A stretch of DNA of 62,797 nt from assembly GCA_020832135.1 (NCBI GenBank), contig JAFIFG010000020.1, forward strand, positions 1 through 62,797, in the 5' to 3' direction. The notes under the pieces were generated by a model. That model did not search any database, was not told where the DNA came from, and saw only the letters and a list, made by a program, of their open reading frames with translations. The position numbers and the translations under genes were made by a program. Shown one piece after another: positions 44,448 to 53,043 of this stretch (the stretch's first letter is position 1; every line of letters starts with the position of its first letter). The DNA comes from Clostridiaceae bacterium (GTDB lineage Bacteria > Bacillota > Clostridia > Peptostreptococcales > Natronincolaceae).

Positions 44448-44927
44448 ATGAAGGCAGAGGAGACAGTGGACTACCTGTTTCGCATAAGTCAAGGGAAATT
44501 GAAACTTGTAAAGGATCTTTTAGTATTAACGAAACAACAGGGTGAAGTTCTAGAAGCGGAGGAAGTTAAAAGGCTAGAGGCGTTACTTAGTAAAAAACAA
44601 GAGCTAATGGATAAAATTGACTTGTTAGATAGGGAGTTTGTTGAAAAATATGGGCTCTTAAAAGAGGCATTAGGCATTGAAGACTTTAAAGACCTCCAAC
44701 ATCAAAAGGTTCATGGGTTAAAGGATTTGCAACAACGAATTCAAGAAATTGTTACCATAATGAAGGAAATTCAAGATATAAATAATATAAACACTTCAAA
44801 AATGAAAGAAAGTATAAGTCAAACCAAAGATAAGTTTAAATCGATGAAAACAGGAAAAAAGGCTGTAGCGAGCTATACTAGACAATACAAGAGATCACCC
44901 TCCATTTATATAGATAAGAAAAAATAA
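44448..44927 (+). CDS. FlgN/FliT-like flagellar chaperone candidate
   Basis: This 159-residue protein is almost wholly charged coiled coil (LLSKKQELMDKIDLLDREF, LQQRIQEIVTIMKEIQDIN) with a basic, serine- and tyrosine-rich tail. The layout fits FlgN-type export chaperones for hook-associated proteins. It lies directly behind fliS, where a FliT/FlgN equivalent is often found. Sequence conservation in this family is low, so the name is an inference. Confidence 0.6.
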   Translation: MKAEETVDYLFRISQGKLKLVKDLLVLTKQQGEVLEAEEVKRLEALLSKKQELMDKIDLLDREFVEKYGLLKEALGIEDFKDLQHQKVHGLKDLQQRIQEIVTIMKEIQDINNINTSKMKESISQTKDKFKSMKTGKKAVASYTRQYKRSPSIYIDKKK

Positions 44928-44965
44928 ATACAATAAAATGGAAATGAATGATTTTAAATATTATC

Positions 44966-44994
44966 TTGTGGATAAAGATAATATCATGTATAAT
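44966..44994 (+). promoter_or_regulatory. promoter of the raiA RNA
   Basis: TTGTGG (44966-44971) and a perfect TATAAT (44989-44994) are 17 bases apart. The predicted start, about 45001, coincides with the closing stem of the RNA. Confidence 0.65.
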
Positions 44995-45000
44995 GGAATA

Positions 45001-45250
45001 TGGCATATACAATGTTTAATGTACAATTGAAGGTCTGTGGTTGAAAGTCCATGCCAGTCGCAGGCAAAGGGACCCACGTAAGGTAGTACAAAAAGTTACT
45101 AGTGAGCATGGTGCGGCTTAGATGTAAGACCTGCCGACACAAGATGTCGAGAGGGATAGTAGTGGAGGCAACCCCTTGGCGAAATTTCCAGCAGGCGAGT
45201 GTGGGGGCAAAGACCAGGTCAGCTTCTTGTGTGTTAACTGAATGTATATT
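45001..45250 (+). ncRNA. raiA-motif structured RNA
   Basis: A GC-richer, non-coding block of about 250 bases stands out from the AT-rich surroundings. TATACA (45006-45011) can pair with TGTATA (45243-45248) to close it. Inside are GGTTGAAAGTCCATGCCAG, a GGCTTA/TAAGACC hairpin and a CGACA/TGTCG hairpin (45135-45149). The block, its own promoter and terminator, and the hpf (raiA) gene downstream fit the raiA RNA class of Firmicutes, whose function is not settled. Assignment is from memory of motif and context. Confidence 0.75.
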
Positions 45251-45253
45251 GTT

Positions 45254-45290
45254 AAAAAGCTTTTGACATTTTGTCAAGGCTTTTTTTAAT
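45254..45290 (+). terminator. terminator of the raiA RNA
   Basis: AAAGC..TTGACA and TGTCAA.GCTTT form a hairpin followed by TTTTTTT, ending the RNA about 280 bases after its start. Confidence 0.8.
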
Positions 45291-45429
45291 GTAGATAAAT
45301 GACATCTAAGTAAAAGAAAGAGCTATTTTGTAAATAATGTAAGAATATTAATGATATAATTTTTGGAAAATTTGTATAAATACAAAGTAAAATGAAGTAA
45401 AGATTCTAAACTCCACAGCCTGTAGTTAA

Positions 45430-45526
45430 ATATACACATAGATATTCACAGTGTAGATTCCTTGGAATTAAACTTATCAACAATACTATCAACATTATCC
45501 ACAATAATTTAACATACTTATACACA
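45430..45526 (+). other. cluster of DnaA-box-like 9-mers
   Basis: Two perfect DnaA boxes, TTATCCACA (45495-45503) and TTATACACA (45518-45526), accompany three one-mismatch copies on the same strand: ATATACACA (45430), ATATTCACA (45442) and TTATCAACA (45474). Five in 97 bases, all in one direction, flanked by AT-rich DNA, is far above what single boxes by chance would suggest. dnaA and dnaN are not in the window, so this may be a DnaA-titration, regulatory or origin-like site. Confidence 0.55.
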
Positions 45527-45532
45527 ACAATA

Positions 45533-45568
45533 AATCTCTTTGTAGAAGAAAAGAGATTACTGTATAAT
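45533..45568 (+). promoter_or_regulatory. promoter with inverted repeat upstream of hpf
   Basis: TATAAT (45563-45568) has a weak TTGTAG 17 bases upstream. AATCTCTT and AAGAGATT are inverted repeats across the spacer, a possible operator. From about 45575 to 45919 there is only AT-rich leader sequence with a TTGACA near 45791 that could be a second promoter. Confidence 0.45.
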
Positions 45569-45919
45569 ATAAAAAATAATAATCTTTATACAAGGTATGA
45601 ATATACAGACTATTTTAATAAGTAAATTCATATAATAAAGTTAACAATCATTTAGAGTATAAATTATAGGATGAATTTATTTTGAGGGAGATAAATTTAC
45701 TCACTTTATATTTATATTTTTAATATTGTTACTATATGCCTAATAGAACAAAAAAATAAAAAAATCTTATTAAAATACATTTAAGTTTGTTTGACAAGCT
45801 TTATAAGAGGGTAACAATAGAAACAACAAACAAAAGCAAATGAAAACTTAAGTTTTGTTTAAGGTTTTAAGTTGATTGACATCAGCTTAGATAATTATAG
45901 AGGGAAAGGAGCTGGAGAT

Positions 45920-46462
45920 ATGAAGGTTATCATAACAGGAAAGAACATAGAAGTAACCGAAGCTTTAAAGGGGACAGTGGAATCCAAAATCTCTAAGCTA
46001 GACAAATATTTTAATGAAGGAGCTGAAGCTAGAGCTACCTTGGCGGTAGAAAAAGAAAGGCAGATCATTGAAGTAACCATCCCAATCAATGGATCTATAT
46101 TAAGAGCAGAAGAAGCTACCGCAGACATGTATAAATCTATAGATAAAGTTGTAGATAAATTATTGGGGCAATTGAGAAAACATAAAACAAAAATGGAGAA
46201 AAATAAGTTAAAAAATTATGAAACCATTAGGTTTGAAAATATACCTTTGTATGAATATACTGATGAAGATAGATTTGAACCTAAAATTGTAAAAACAAAG
46301 AAATTTGCATTAAAGCCAATGAACCAGGAGGAAGCCGTTTTGCAAATGGAGTTAATTGGTCATAACTTCTTTGTATTTGGCAATGCTGATACCGATGAAG
46401 TGAATGTTGTTTATAAAAGAAAAGATGGAAACTATGGTTTGATTGAACCAGAGTTTGACTAA
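45920..46462 (+). CDS. hpf: ribosome hibernation-promoting factor, long form
   Basis: This 180-residue protein has the N-terminal HPF/RaiA fold (VIITGKNIEVTEALKGTVE, RATLAVEKERQIIEVTIPING) and the C-terminal dimerization domain of long HPF (IVKTKKFALKPMNQEEAVLQMELIGH in part, then NVVYKRKDGNYGLIEPE). Long HPF pairs ribosomes into inactive 100S dimers in slow growth. The ATG at 45920 was chosen because AAAGGAG and GGAG sites precede it; the frame opens 48 bases earlier. Confidence 0.95.
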   Translation: MKVIITGKNIEVTEALKGTVESKISKLDKYFNEGAEARATLAVEKERQIIEVTIPINGSILRAEEATADMYKSIDKVVDKLLGQLRKHKTKMEKNKLKNYETIRFENIPLYEYTDEDRFEPKIVKTKKFALKPMNQEEAVLQMELIGHNFFVFGNADTDEVNVVYKRKDGNYGLIEPEFD

Positions 46463-46471
46463 TATATACCC

Positions 46472-46512
46472 TTAAGGCGGCAGATGGTTTATCTGCCGCC
46501 TTAATCTTTTTT
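46472..46512 (+). terminator. terminator after hpf
   Basis: TTAAGGCGGCAGAT and ATCTGCCGCCTTAA are exact 14-bp inverted repeats with a 5-base loop, followed by TCTTTTTT. Confidence 0.9.
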
Positions 46513-46644
46513 GAATAAAAATTTGACAGAAGATTTTTGAAAATAATAATAAAAATTTGCAGGAAAAAATAATTCTGTATAGAAAATGTTAGAGTAAGAA
46601 TAAGTCCGCAAGTGGTCAGGGAAGATAGGAAGGGTAGTGATAGA

Positions 46645-47250
46645 TTGATTGCTGAAGCTATTGTTTTAGGAATATTGGTGGGTAAAATTAGAGGTGGAAA
46701 ATTCAAACGATTAGGATCCTTTGCTTTGAGGTTTTCATGGGGGATTTTATTAGCGGTTTGTTTGCGATTGATTACTCATATTATGATTTTTTTAGGACAT
46801 CCTACCTTTATAGAACATAGGATGGTGTTATTTGTAATTACTTACTGCTTATTGTTTATAGCTTTATTTTTTAATATGAATTATAAATGCATGTGGTTGA
46901 TCATGATAGGGTCTACCATGAATTTTGCTGCAATTATGTTCAATGGAGGAAGTATGCCTATTGATGTAGCACTTTTAGAAAAAATGGAATTTACAAATAT
47001 GCTAAACTCTATAAAGGTAGGGGCACTCCCAAATTATATACCATTGAATAGTGCTGGTACTATTACTGCCTACTTGGGTAAGCGGTTTACACTTTCCAAT
47101 TTCTATCCACTTAATCATATTTTTAGTATAGGAGATATACTAGTAGCCCTAGGGATATGTTTTTTAATACAAAATATGATGAGACCTTCTATATATAGAA
47201 GAACATCAGATGTTATTAAATTTGATCATAAGGGAAAGGCCCTAAGGTAA
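46645..47250 (+). CDS. DUF5317-like membrane protein
   Basis: This 201-residue protein starts at TTG after GGAAGGG. It has about six hydrophobic helices. The central GGSMPIDVALLEKM loop and LPNYIPLNSAGTITAYLGKRF segment, then IFSIGDILVALGICFLIQ, match DUF5317-type proteins of Clostridia. No function is established for the family. It lies between hpf and secA, each separated by a terminator. Confidence 0.65.
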   Translation: MIAEAIVLGILVGKIRGGKFKRLGSFALRFSWGILLAVCLRLITHIMIFLGHPTFIEHRMVLFVITYCLLFIALFFNMNYKCMWLIMIGSTMNFAAIMFNGGSMPIDVALLEKMEFTNMLNSIKVGALPNYIPLNSAGTITAYLGKRFTLSNFYPLNHIFSIGDILVALGICFLIQNMMRPSIYRRTSDVIKFDHKGKALR

Positions 47251-47259
47251 GAAACCAAT

Positions 47260-47294
47260 AAAATCTCCATTAGGTTGGGGATTTTTGATTTTTT
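47260..47294 (+). terminator. terminator after the DUF5317-like gene
   Basis: AAAATCTCC and GGGGATTTT pair with one U-G wobble across an 8-base loop, followed by TGATTTTTTG. Confidence 0.7.
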
Positions 47295-47386
47295 GCTGTT
47301 ATTGTTTTAAAAAGACATAAATGATACAATAATAGGATAAACAAAGGATTTAAGGTTTACCAAACTAACAAATAGAGGTGAGATGC

Positions 47387-50062
47387 TTGAAACAATTATT
47401 TGAAAAGGTTTTTGGAACCTATAGCGAAAGAGAGCTTAAAAAATTAGATAAAACCATAAATAAGATAGAAGCACTAGAAGAGGCTTATGCTAAGTTTTCG
47501 GATACTGAATTAAAAGAAAAAACAGGTTTGTTTAAGGAAAGATTAGAAAAAGGTGAGACACTGGATGATATCCTTCCAGAGGCTTTTGCTACTGTAAGAG
47601 AAGCTGCTTGGAGGGTTTTAGGAATGAAACATTACAGAGTGCAACTATATGGTGGCATGGTACTGCATCAAGGTAGAATTGCTGAGATGAAGACAGGTGA
47701 GGGTAAGACTTTAATGGCTACATTACCTGTTTACTTAAATGCACTTTCAGGCAAAGGTGTCCATGTAGTTACTGTAAATGATTATCTAGCCAAAAGAGAC
47801 CAGGAGTGGATGGGTAAATTATATAGCTTCCTTGGGCTAACGGTTGGGGTTATCGTTCATGGATTAAGTCCCCAAGAAAGAAGAGCTCAATATAATGCTG
47901 ATATCACTTATGGTACTAACAATGAGTTTGGTTTTGATTACTTGAGAGACAACATGGTGATCTACGGTGATGATAGGGTTCAAAGAGAGCTTAATTATAC
48001 CATCGTGGATGAGGTAGATAGTATTTTAATTGACGAAGCTAGAACACCTCTTATTATTTCGGGACAAGGGGAAAAATCTACAAAAATGTATTTTGTAGTA
48101 GATCAATTTGTTAAAACTTTGAAAAAGGAAACTCATTTTACCATAGATGAAAAAGCCAATACCGTTACTTTAACGGAGGAAGGTGTGGAGAAGTCCGAAA
48201 AGGCCTTTGGTATCGACAATCTTTCTGATCTAAATAATATGGAACTATCCCATCACATTAACCAAGCATTGAAGGCCCATAACCTTATGAAAAAGGATCA
48301 TGCTTATGTGGTGAAGGATGGAGAGGTTGTCATTGTAGATGACTTTACTGGACGTTTAATGTTTGGTAGAAGGTATAGTGATGGTTTACATCAAGCAATA
48401 GAAGCTAAAGAGGGACTACAAATACAACGAGAATCAAAAACACTTGCTACTATAACCTTCCAAAACTACTTTAGAATGTATAACAAATTATCCGGTATGA
48501 CAGGAACAGCCAAGACGGAGGAAGAGGAATTCATCTCTATTTATAAAATGGATGTTGTTGAAATACCAACCAATAAACCAGTAATCCGTGAAGATCATCC
48601 GGATGCCGTATATAAAACAGTACAAGGTAAATTTTTAGCTCTAGCACAGGAAATAGAAGAAAAACATAAAAAAGGTCAACCGGTATTGGTGGGTACCATA
48701 TCTATTGAAAAATCTGAAGAAATATCTAAGCTATTGAAGAAAAGAGGCGTACCACACGAAGTGTTAAATGCCAAGCAACATGAAAGGGAGGCAGAAATTG
48801 TAGCACAGGCTGGTAGAAAATCTGTCGTTACTATCGCCACCAATATGGCAGGACGTGGAACCGATATACTTCTAGGTGGAAATCCAGAATTTTTAGCAAA
48901 ACAGGAAATGAAGAAAAAGGGATACAGTGATGAAATCTTAGCTGAAATTACAGGATTTTCTGAAGAAGATGAAGAAGTGGTGGCTGCTAGAGGAGTCTAT
49001 GAAGAGTTAATAAAGAAATATAAACCCCACACAGATAAAGAGCATGAAGAGGTAATAGCAGCGGGAGGACTTCATATTATAGGTACAGAACGACATGAAT
49101 CCCGTAGAATAGATAATCAGTTAAGGGGTCGTGCAGGACGTCAAGGGGATCCAGGCTCCAGTAGATTCTTTATTTCACTAGAAGATGATTTAATGCGTCT
49201 TTTTGGTGGAGATAGAATGCAGGGCTTAGTGGATAAAATGGGTCTAGAAGAAGATGAAGCTATAGAACATAGTATGCTTTCAAGATCTATTGAAAATGCC
49301 CAAAAGAAGGTGGAGGGCAGAAATTTTGGTATTCGTAAGCATGTACTTCAGTATGATGATGTTATGAATAAGCAAAGAGAGGTTATCTATGGAGAACGTA
49401 AGAAGGTCCTAGATGGAGAAAATATGCGTAATCATATATTTAATCTATTAGACAATGTTATAGAGGATGCCATAGCCATCTATACTGCCAATAGCCAGTA
49501 TGCAGAGGAATGGGATTTAAAGGCATTAGAAGAAAACCTAGGTGCCATCTTCCTACCTAAGGATTCTTTGACATTTGAAGACATAGAGTCGGTAACAAAG
49601 GAATCTTTAAAGCAGCATATGATGGATATAGCAGAAGATATGTATAACCAAAAAGAAGAAGAACTAGGTCAAGAAAGAATGAGAGAAATAGAAAGAGTTA
49701 TTCTTCTACAGGTAATTGACAAAAAATGGATGGACCATATAGATGCAATGGATCAATTGAGACAGGGTATAGGACTTAGAGCTATAGGTCAGGTGGATCC
49801 TGTAAGAGCATATCAGACAGAGGGCTTTGACATGTTCCAAGAAATGATTAATAGTATCCAAGAGGAAACCGTAAGGTACCTGTTTAATATTGAAAAGGAA
49901 GTAAAAATCCAAAGAAAGCAAGTAGCAAAGCCTACTGAAGCAAGTCATGGAGATGCTGCAGATACAAAGGGTAAAACCGTAGTAAAGAAAGAAGAAACGG
50001 GAAGAAATGAACCATGCCCATGCGGTAGTGGTAAAAAGTATAAAAAGTGTTGTGGACAATAA
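47387..50062 (+). CDS. secA: preprotein translocase ATPase SecA
   Basis: The TTG at 47387 has AGAGGTGA upstream and gives the usual SecA N-terminus ([19 protein letters not shown]). The 891-residue motor shows [11 protein letters not shown] (Walker A), the [20 protein letters not shown] region, [18 protein letters not shown] and [13 protein letters not shown]. The C-terminus ends in the zinc-binding [13 protein letters not shown] motif. SecA drives secretion through SecYEG. prfB follows 12 bases later, the classic Firmicute order. Confidence 0.98.
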   Translation: MKQLFEKVFGTYSERELKKLDKTINKIEALEEAYAKFSDTELKEKTGLFKERLEKGETLDDILPEAFATVREAAWRVLGMKHYRVQLYGGMVLHQGRIAEMKTGEGKTLMATLPVYLNALSGKGVHVVTVNDYLAKRDQEWMGKLYSFLGLTVGVIVHGLSPQERRAQYNADITYGTNNEFGFDYLRDNMVIYGDDRVQRELNYTIVDEVDSILIDEARTPLIISGQGEKSTKMYFVVDQFVKTLKKETHFTIDEKANTVTLTEEGVEKSEKAFGIDNLSDLNNMELSHHINQALKAHNLMKKDHAYVVKDGEVVIVDDFTGRLMFGRRYSDGLHQAIEAKEGLQIQRESKTLATITFQNYFRMYNKLSGMTGTAKTEEEEFISIYKMDVVEIPTNKPVIREDHPDAVYKTVQGKFLALAQEIEEKHKKGQPVLVGTISIEKSEEISKLLKKRGVPHEVLNAKQHEREAEIVAQAGRKSVVTIATNMAGRGTDILLGGNPEFLAKQEMKKKGYSDEILAEITGFSEEDEEVVAARGVYEELIKKYKPHTDKEHEEVIAAGGLHIIGTERHESRRIDNQLRGRAGRQGDPGSSRFFISLEDDLMRLFGGDRMQGLVDKMGLEEDEAIEHSMLSRSIENAQKKVEGRNFGIRKHVLQYDDVMNKQREVIYGERKKVLDGENMRNHIFNLLDNVIEDAIAIYTANSQYAEEWDLKALEENLGAIFLPKDSLTFEDIESVTKESLKQHMMDIAEDMYNQKEEELGQERMREIERVILLQVIDKKWMDHIDAMDQLRQGIGLRAIGQVDPVRAYQTEGFDMFQEMINSIQEETVRYLFNIEKEVKIQRKQVAKPTEASHGDAADTKGKTVVKKEETGRNEPCPCGSGKKYKKCCGQ

Positions 50063-50074
50063 CGAGGTGATAAA

Positions 50075-51179
50075 ATGTTAAATTTAGATCAACATAAACA
50101 ACATCTTCTAAAGCTAAAGGAAGAAATAGAAGAACTGAGGGTTTCCCTTTGACATAGAAGGGTTGACATTAAGTGCAGAGGAATTAGAATCAAAAATGTC
50201 AGAGGTGGACTTTTGGGATGATCCTTCCGTTGCTCAAGAAATTTTAAAGAAAAGCAAAGGTCTTAAGGACAAAATAGAAGGATACAAAAGCATTATAGAT
50301 AAACATGAAGATCTAGAAACTATTATTGCCTTCATAGAAGAGGGGGATCAATCCTTTCAAAATGAGTTACTGGGGGGAATCACTCGGCTTGAAGAAGATA
50401 TAGACAAGACAAGAATAGAAACCCTGCTGAAGGGTGAATATGACAAAGGTAGCAGCATCCTATCTATTCATGCAGGTACTGGAGGCTTGGATGCACAGGA
50501 TTGGGCTAAGATGCTGCTTAGAATGTATACTAGGTGGGCAGAGGCAAAGGGATATAAAGTGAAAACACTAGATTTACAGCAGGATCCTGAAGCTGGGATT
50601 AAAAGTGTAACACTATTAATAGAGGGACTCAATGCCTACGGCTACATGAAGTCAGAAAAGGGAGTTCATAGATTAGTTCGGATCTCACCTTTTGATTCTT
50701 CAGGGAAACGCCATACCTCTTTTGCTTCCGTGGATGTAATGCCAGAGTTGGATGAAGATGTAGAGGTAGATATACAATCTTCTGACCTAAGAATTGATAC
50801 CTTCAGAGCCAGTGGTGCTGGAGGGCAGCATGTTAACAAAACTGATTCAGCTATAAGGATCACCCATCTGCCTACAGGTGTAGTGGTGCAATGTCAGAAT
50901 CAAAGAAGTCAACATGCAAATCGTGAAGCCGCCATGAAGATGTTAAAGGCAAAGCTATTACACATAAAAGAAATAGAACAAAAAGAAAAGATCGAAGATA
51001 TCCAAGGGGAATACAGTCAAATCGCATGGGGTAGTCAAATTCGCTCCTATGTATTTAACCCCTACAATCTCGTAAAGGATCATCGTACGGGTGTAGAGAT
51101 AGGGAATATTCAAGCGGTTATGGATGGAGATCTAGATAGTTTTATCAATGGATATTTACAAAAAAGCTTAGAGGAGTAG
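50075..51179 (+). CDS. prfB: peptide chain release factor 2 with programmed +1 frameshift
   Basis: Frame 0 begins at ATG 50075 and reads 25 codons to an in-frame TGA at 50150-50152 in the context CTT TGA C. A +1 shift at CTT continues with GAC (50151) into the long frame to 51179. The GAGGG just upstream is the stimulatory Shine-Dalgarno-like element. The product has the GGQ catalytic motif in SGAGGQHVNKTDS and the stop-codon recognition region. Low RF2 slows reading of UGA and promotes the shift, which is autoregulation. Confidence 0.95.
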
Positions 51180-51198
51180 CATTCCTCTAAGCTTTTTT
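51161..51198 (+). terminator. terminator overlapping the end of prfB
   Basis: AAAAGCTTAGAGGA inside the last codons pairs with TCCTCTAAGCTTTT after the stop, followed by TTTAG. Confidence 0.85.
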
Positions 51199-51288
51199 AG
51201 TTTTTGAACCTGTGATTGACAGAGTGCAGATGTTATAATATGAAAATAAGGAATAATTAGAAAATTAAAGAGGGAAGTGTTGTATAGG

Positions 51289-52899
51289 ATGAACTTTGAT
51301 TATTTGAATTATCCATATCCATCACAAAGGATGACTATGTTCGGTAATAAGGGGATGGTGGCTACATCTCAACCCCTAGCTGCACAAGCAGGTCTGAAAA
51401 TATTGCAAAGTGGAGGTAATGCTATTGATGCAGCTATAGTGACAGCGGCATGCTTAACTGTTGTTGAACCAACTTCCAATGGCATAGGTGGAGATGCCTT
51501 TGCGCTTGTATGGGTGAATAATAAGCTTCATGGATTGAATGCAAGTGGTCCTGCACCTCAAAAACTTACAATAGAAGAGCTTAAGAAAAGGGGCTACACA
51601 GAAATGCCAAAGTTAGGCATGGTTCCTGTAACCGTTCCCGGGGCACCTGCTGCTTGGGCAGAGCTATGGGAAAAGTTTGGAAGATTGCCCTTTGAAAAAT
51701 TACTGGAGCCAGCTATTCAATATGCAGAGGAAGGATATCCCGTATCACCTATATTGGGAAAGTATTGGGAGGTTGCTTATAATAAATATAAGGAAGGTCT
51801 TAGTGATGAAGAATTTGAAGCATGGTGTAGGGTTTTTGCTCCAAGTGGTAAAGCACCTAAGATTGGAGAGGTATGGAGGTCTGAGGGACATGGGGATACC
51901 TTAAGAAAAATTGCTACCACAAAGGCTAAGGATTTTTATGCTGGTGAATTAGCTGAGATAATGGACAAATTTTTTAGAGAAAAAGAAGGATACTTAAGGA
52001 AAAGTGACTTAGAAAACTATAGACCTGAATGGGTGAAGCCAATTAAGATAAATTATCGTGGTTATGATGTATGGGAGATCCCTCCTAATGGACAGGGCAT
52101 CATTACTTTAATGGCACTTAATATATTAAAAGGTTTTGAGCTAAGTGAGAAAGAGGAAGTTGAGACTTATCATAAACAAATGGAGGCCCTGAAGCTTGCA
52201 TTTGTAGATGGACAACACTATATTACAGAAAAATCGAAAATGAAGGTCAAGGTAGAAGATTTATTATCTGATGGATATGGTGAAGAAAGAAGAAAACTGA
52301 TTGGGAACATAGCCATAGACCCTACCCCAGGGAAGCCACAATCTAGTGGAACGGTGTACCTTGCGGCAGCGGATGACGAGGGTAATATGATTTCATTTAT
52401 TCAAAGTAATTATATGGGATTTGGTTCAGGAATTGTGGTTCCAGGCACGGGTGTAGCTCTTCAGAACAGGGGTCATGACTTCTCGTTAGACCCTAACCAT
52501 GCCAATGCCCTAGAGCCTGGGAAGAAAACCTATCATACGATTATTCCAGGATTTTTAACAAAGGATGATAAACCAGTGGGCCCCTTTGGAGTTATGGGGG
52601 GATTTATGCAACCACAGGGTCATCTACAGGTGCTGGTAAATACTGTAGATTTCCACCTAAATCCTCAAGCAGCTCTAGATGCCCCTAGGTGGCAATGGAT
52701 TGGAAATAAAACCATTGAGGTGGAAAGAGGAATTCCAGAGCATATCTCACGGGCTTTAGCTAGAAAAGGACATGATATAAAAGTTGCACTAGATAGTGGA
52801 GGCTTTGGTAGAGGTCAGATTATATGGAGAGATAATGAAACAGGTGTATTGATAGGGGGAACGGAAGGAAGGACCGATGGAACAATTGCTTTATGGTAG
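51289..52899 (+). CDS. gamma-glutamyltransferase family protein (YwrD-like)
   Basis: This protein of about 536 residues has the GGT fold: GMVATSQPLAAQAGLKILQSG and NAIDAAIVTAACLTVVEPTSNG at the start, GGDAFALVW, and the autocatalytic cleavage region near residue 348, where SSGTVYLAAADDEGNMIS places Thr as the nucleophile. Unlike secreted GGT it has no signal peptide, so it likely acts in the cytoplasm, as YwrD-type relatives do. Starts at 51280 (TTG) or 51289 (ATG) are both possible. Confidence 0.85.
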   Translation: MNFDYLNYPYPSQRMTMFGNKGMVATSQPLAAQAGLKILQSGGNAIDAAIVTAACLTVVEPTSNGIGGDAFALVWVNNKLHGLNASGPAPQKLTIEELKKRGYTEMPKLGMVPVTVPGAPAAWAELWEKFGRLPFEKLLEPAIQYAEEGYPVSPILGKYWEVAYNKYKEGLSDEEFEAWCRVFAPSGKAPKIGEVWRSEGHGDTLRKIATTKAKDFYAGELAEIMDKFFREKEGYLRKSDLENYRPEWVKPIKINYRGYDVWEIPPNGQGIITLMALNILKGFELSEKEEVETYHKQMEALKLAFVDGQHYITEKSKMKVKVEDLLSDGYGEERRKLIGNIAIDPTPGKPQSSGTVYLAAADDEGNMISFIQSNYMGFGSGIVVPGTGVALQNRGHDFSLDPNHANALEPGKKTYHTIIPGFLTKDDKPVGPFGVMGGFMQPQGHLQVLVNTVDFHLNPQAALDAPRWQWIGNKTIEVERGIPEHISRALARKGHDIKVALDSGGFGRGQIIWRDNETGVLIGGTEGRTDGTIALW

Positions 52900-53043
52900 T
52901 AATGGAAAATAATGGTGAAAATTATGTAGAAATTTCTCGTAAATTTAAAGGAAATCTTATAGTTGTACAGAAATAACCTATAGCTGAATAAATATTTAAC
53001 AAGTAAAACAAAGGGTGTGAACTTTAGGTTTGGGGGGATACAA

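Noticed and set aside
45001-45250. RNase P RNA or tmRNA as the identity of the structured RNA
   Set aside because: GAAAGTCC-like bases recall RNase P, but the universal P4 core motifs are not present and there is no tRNA-like end or tag frame of tmRNA. Context and layout fit raiA.
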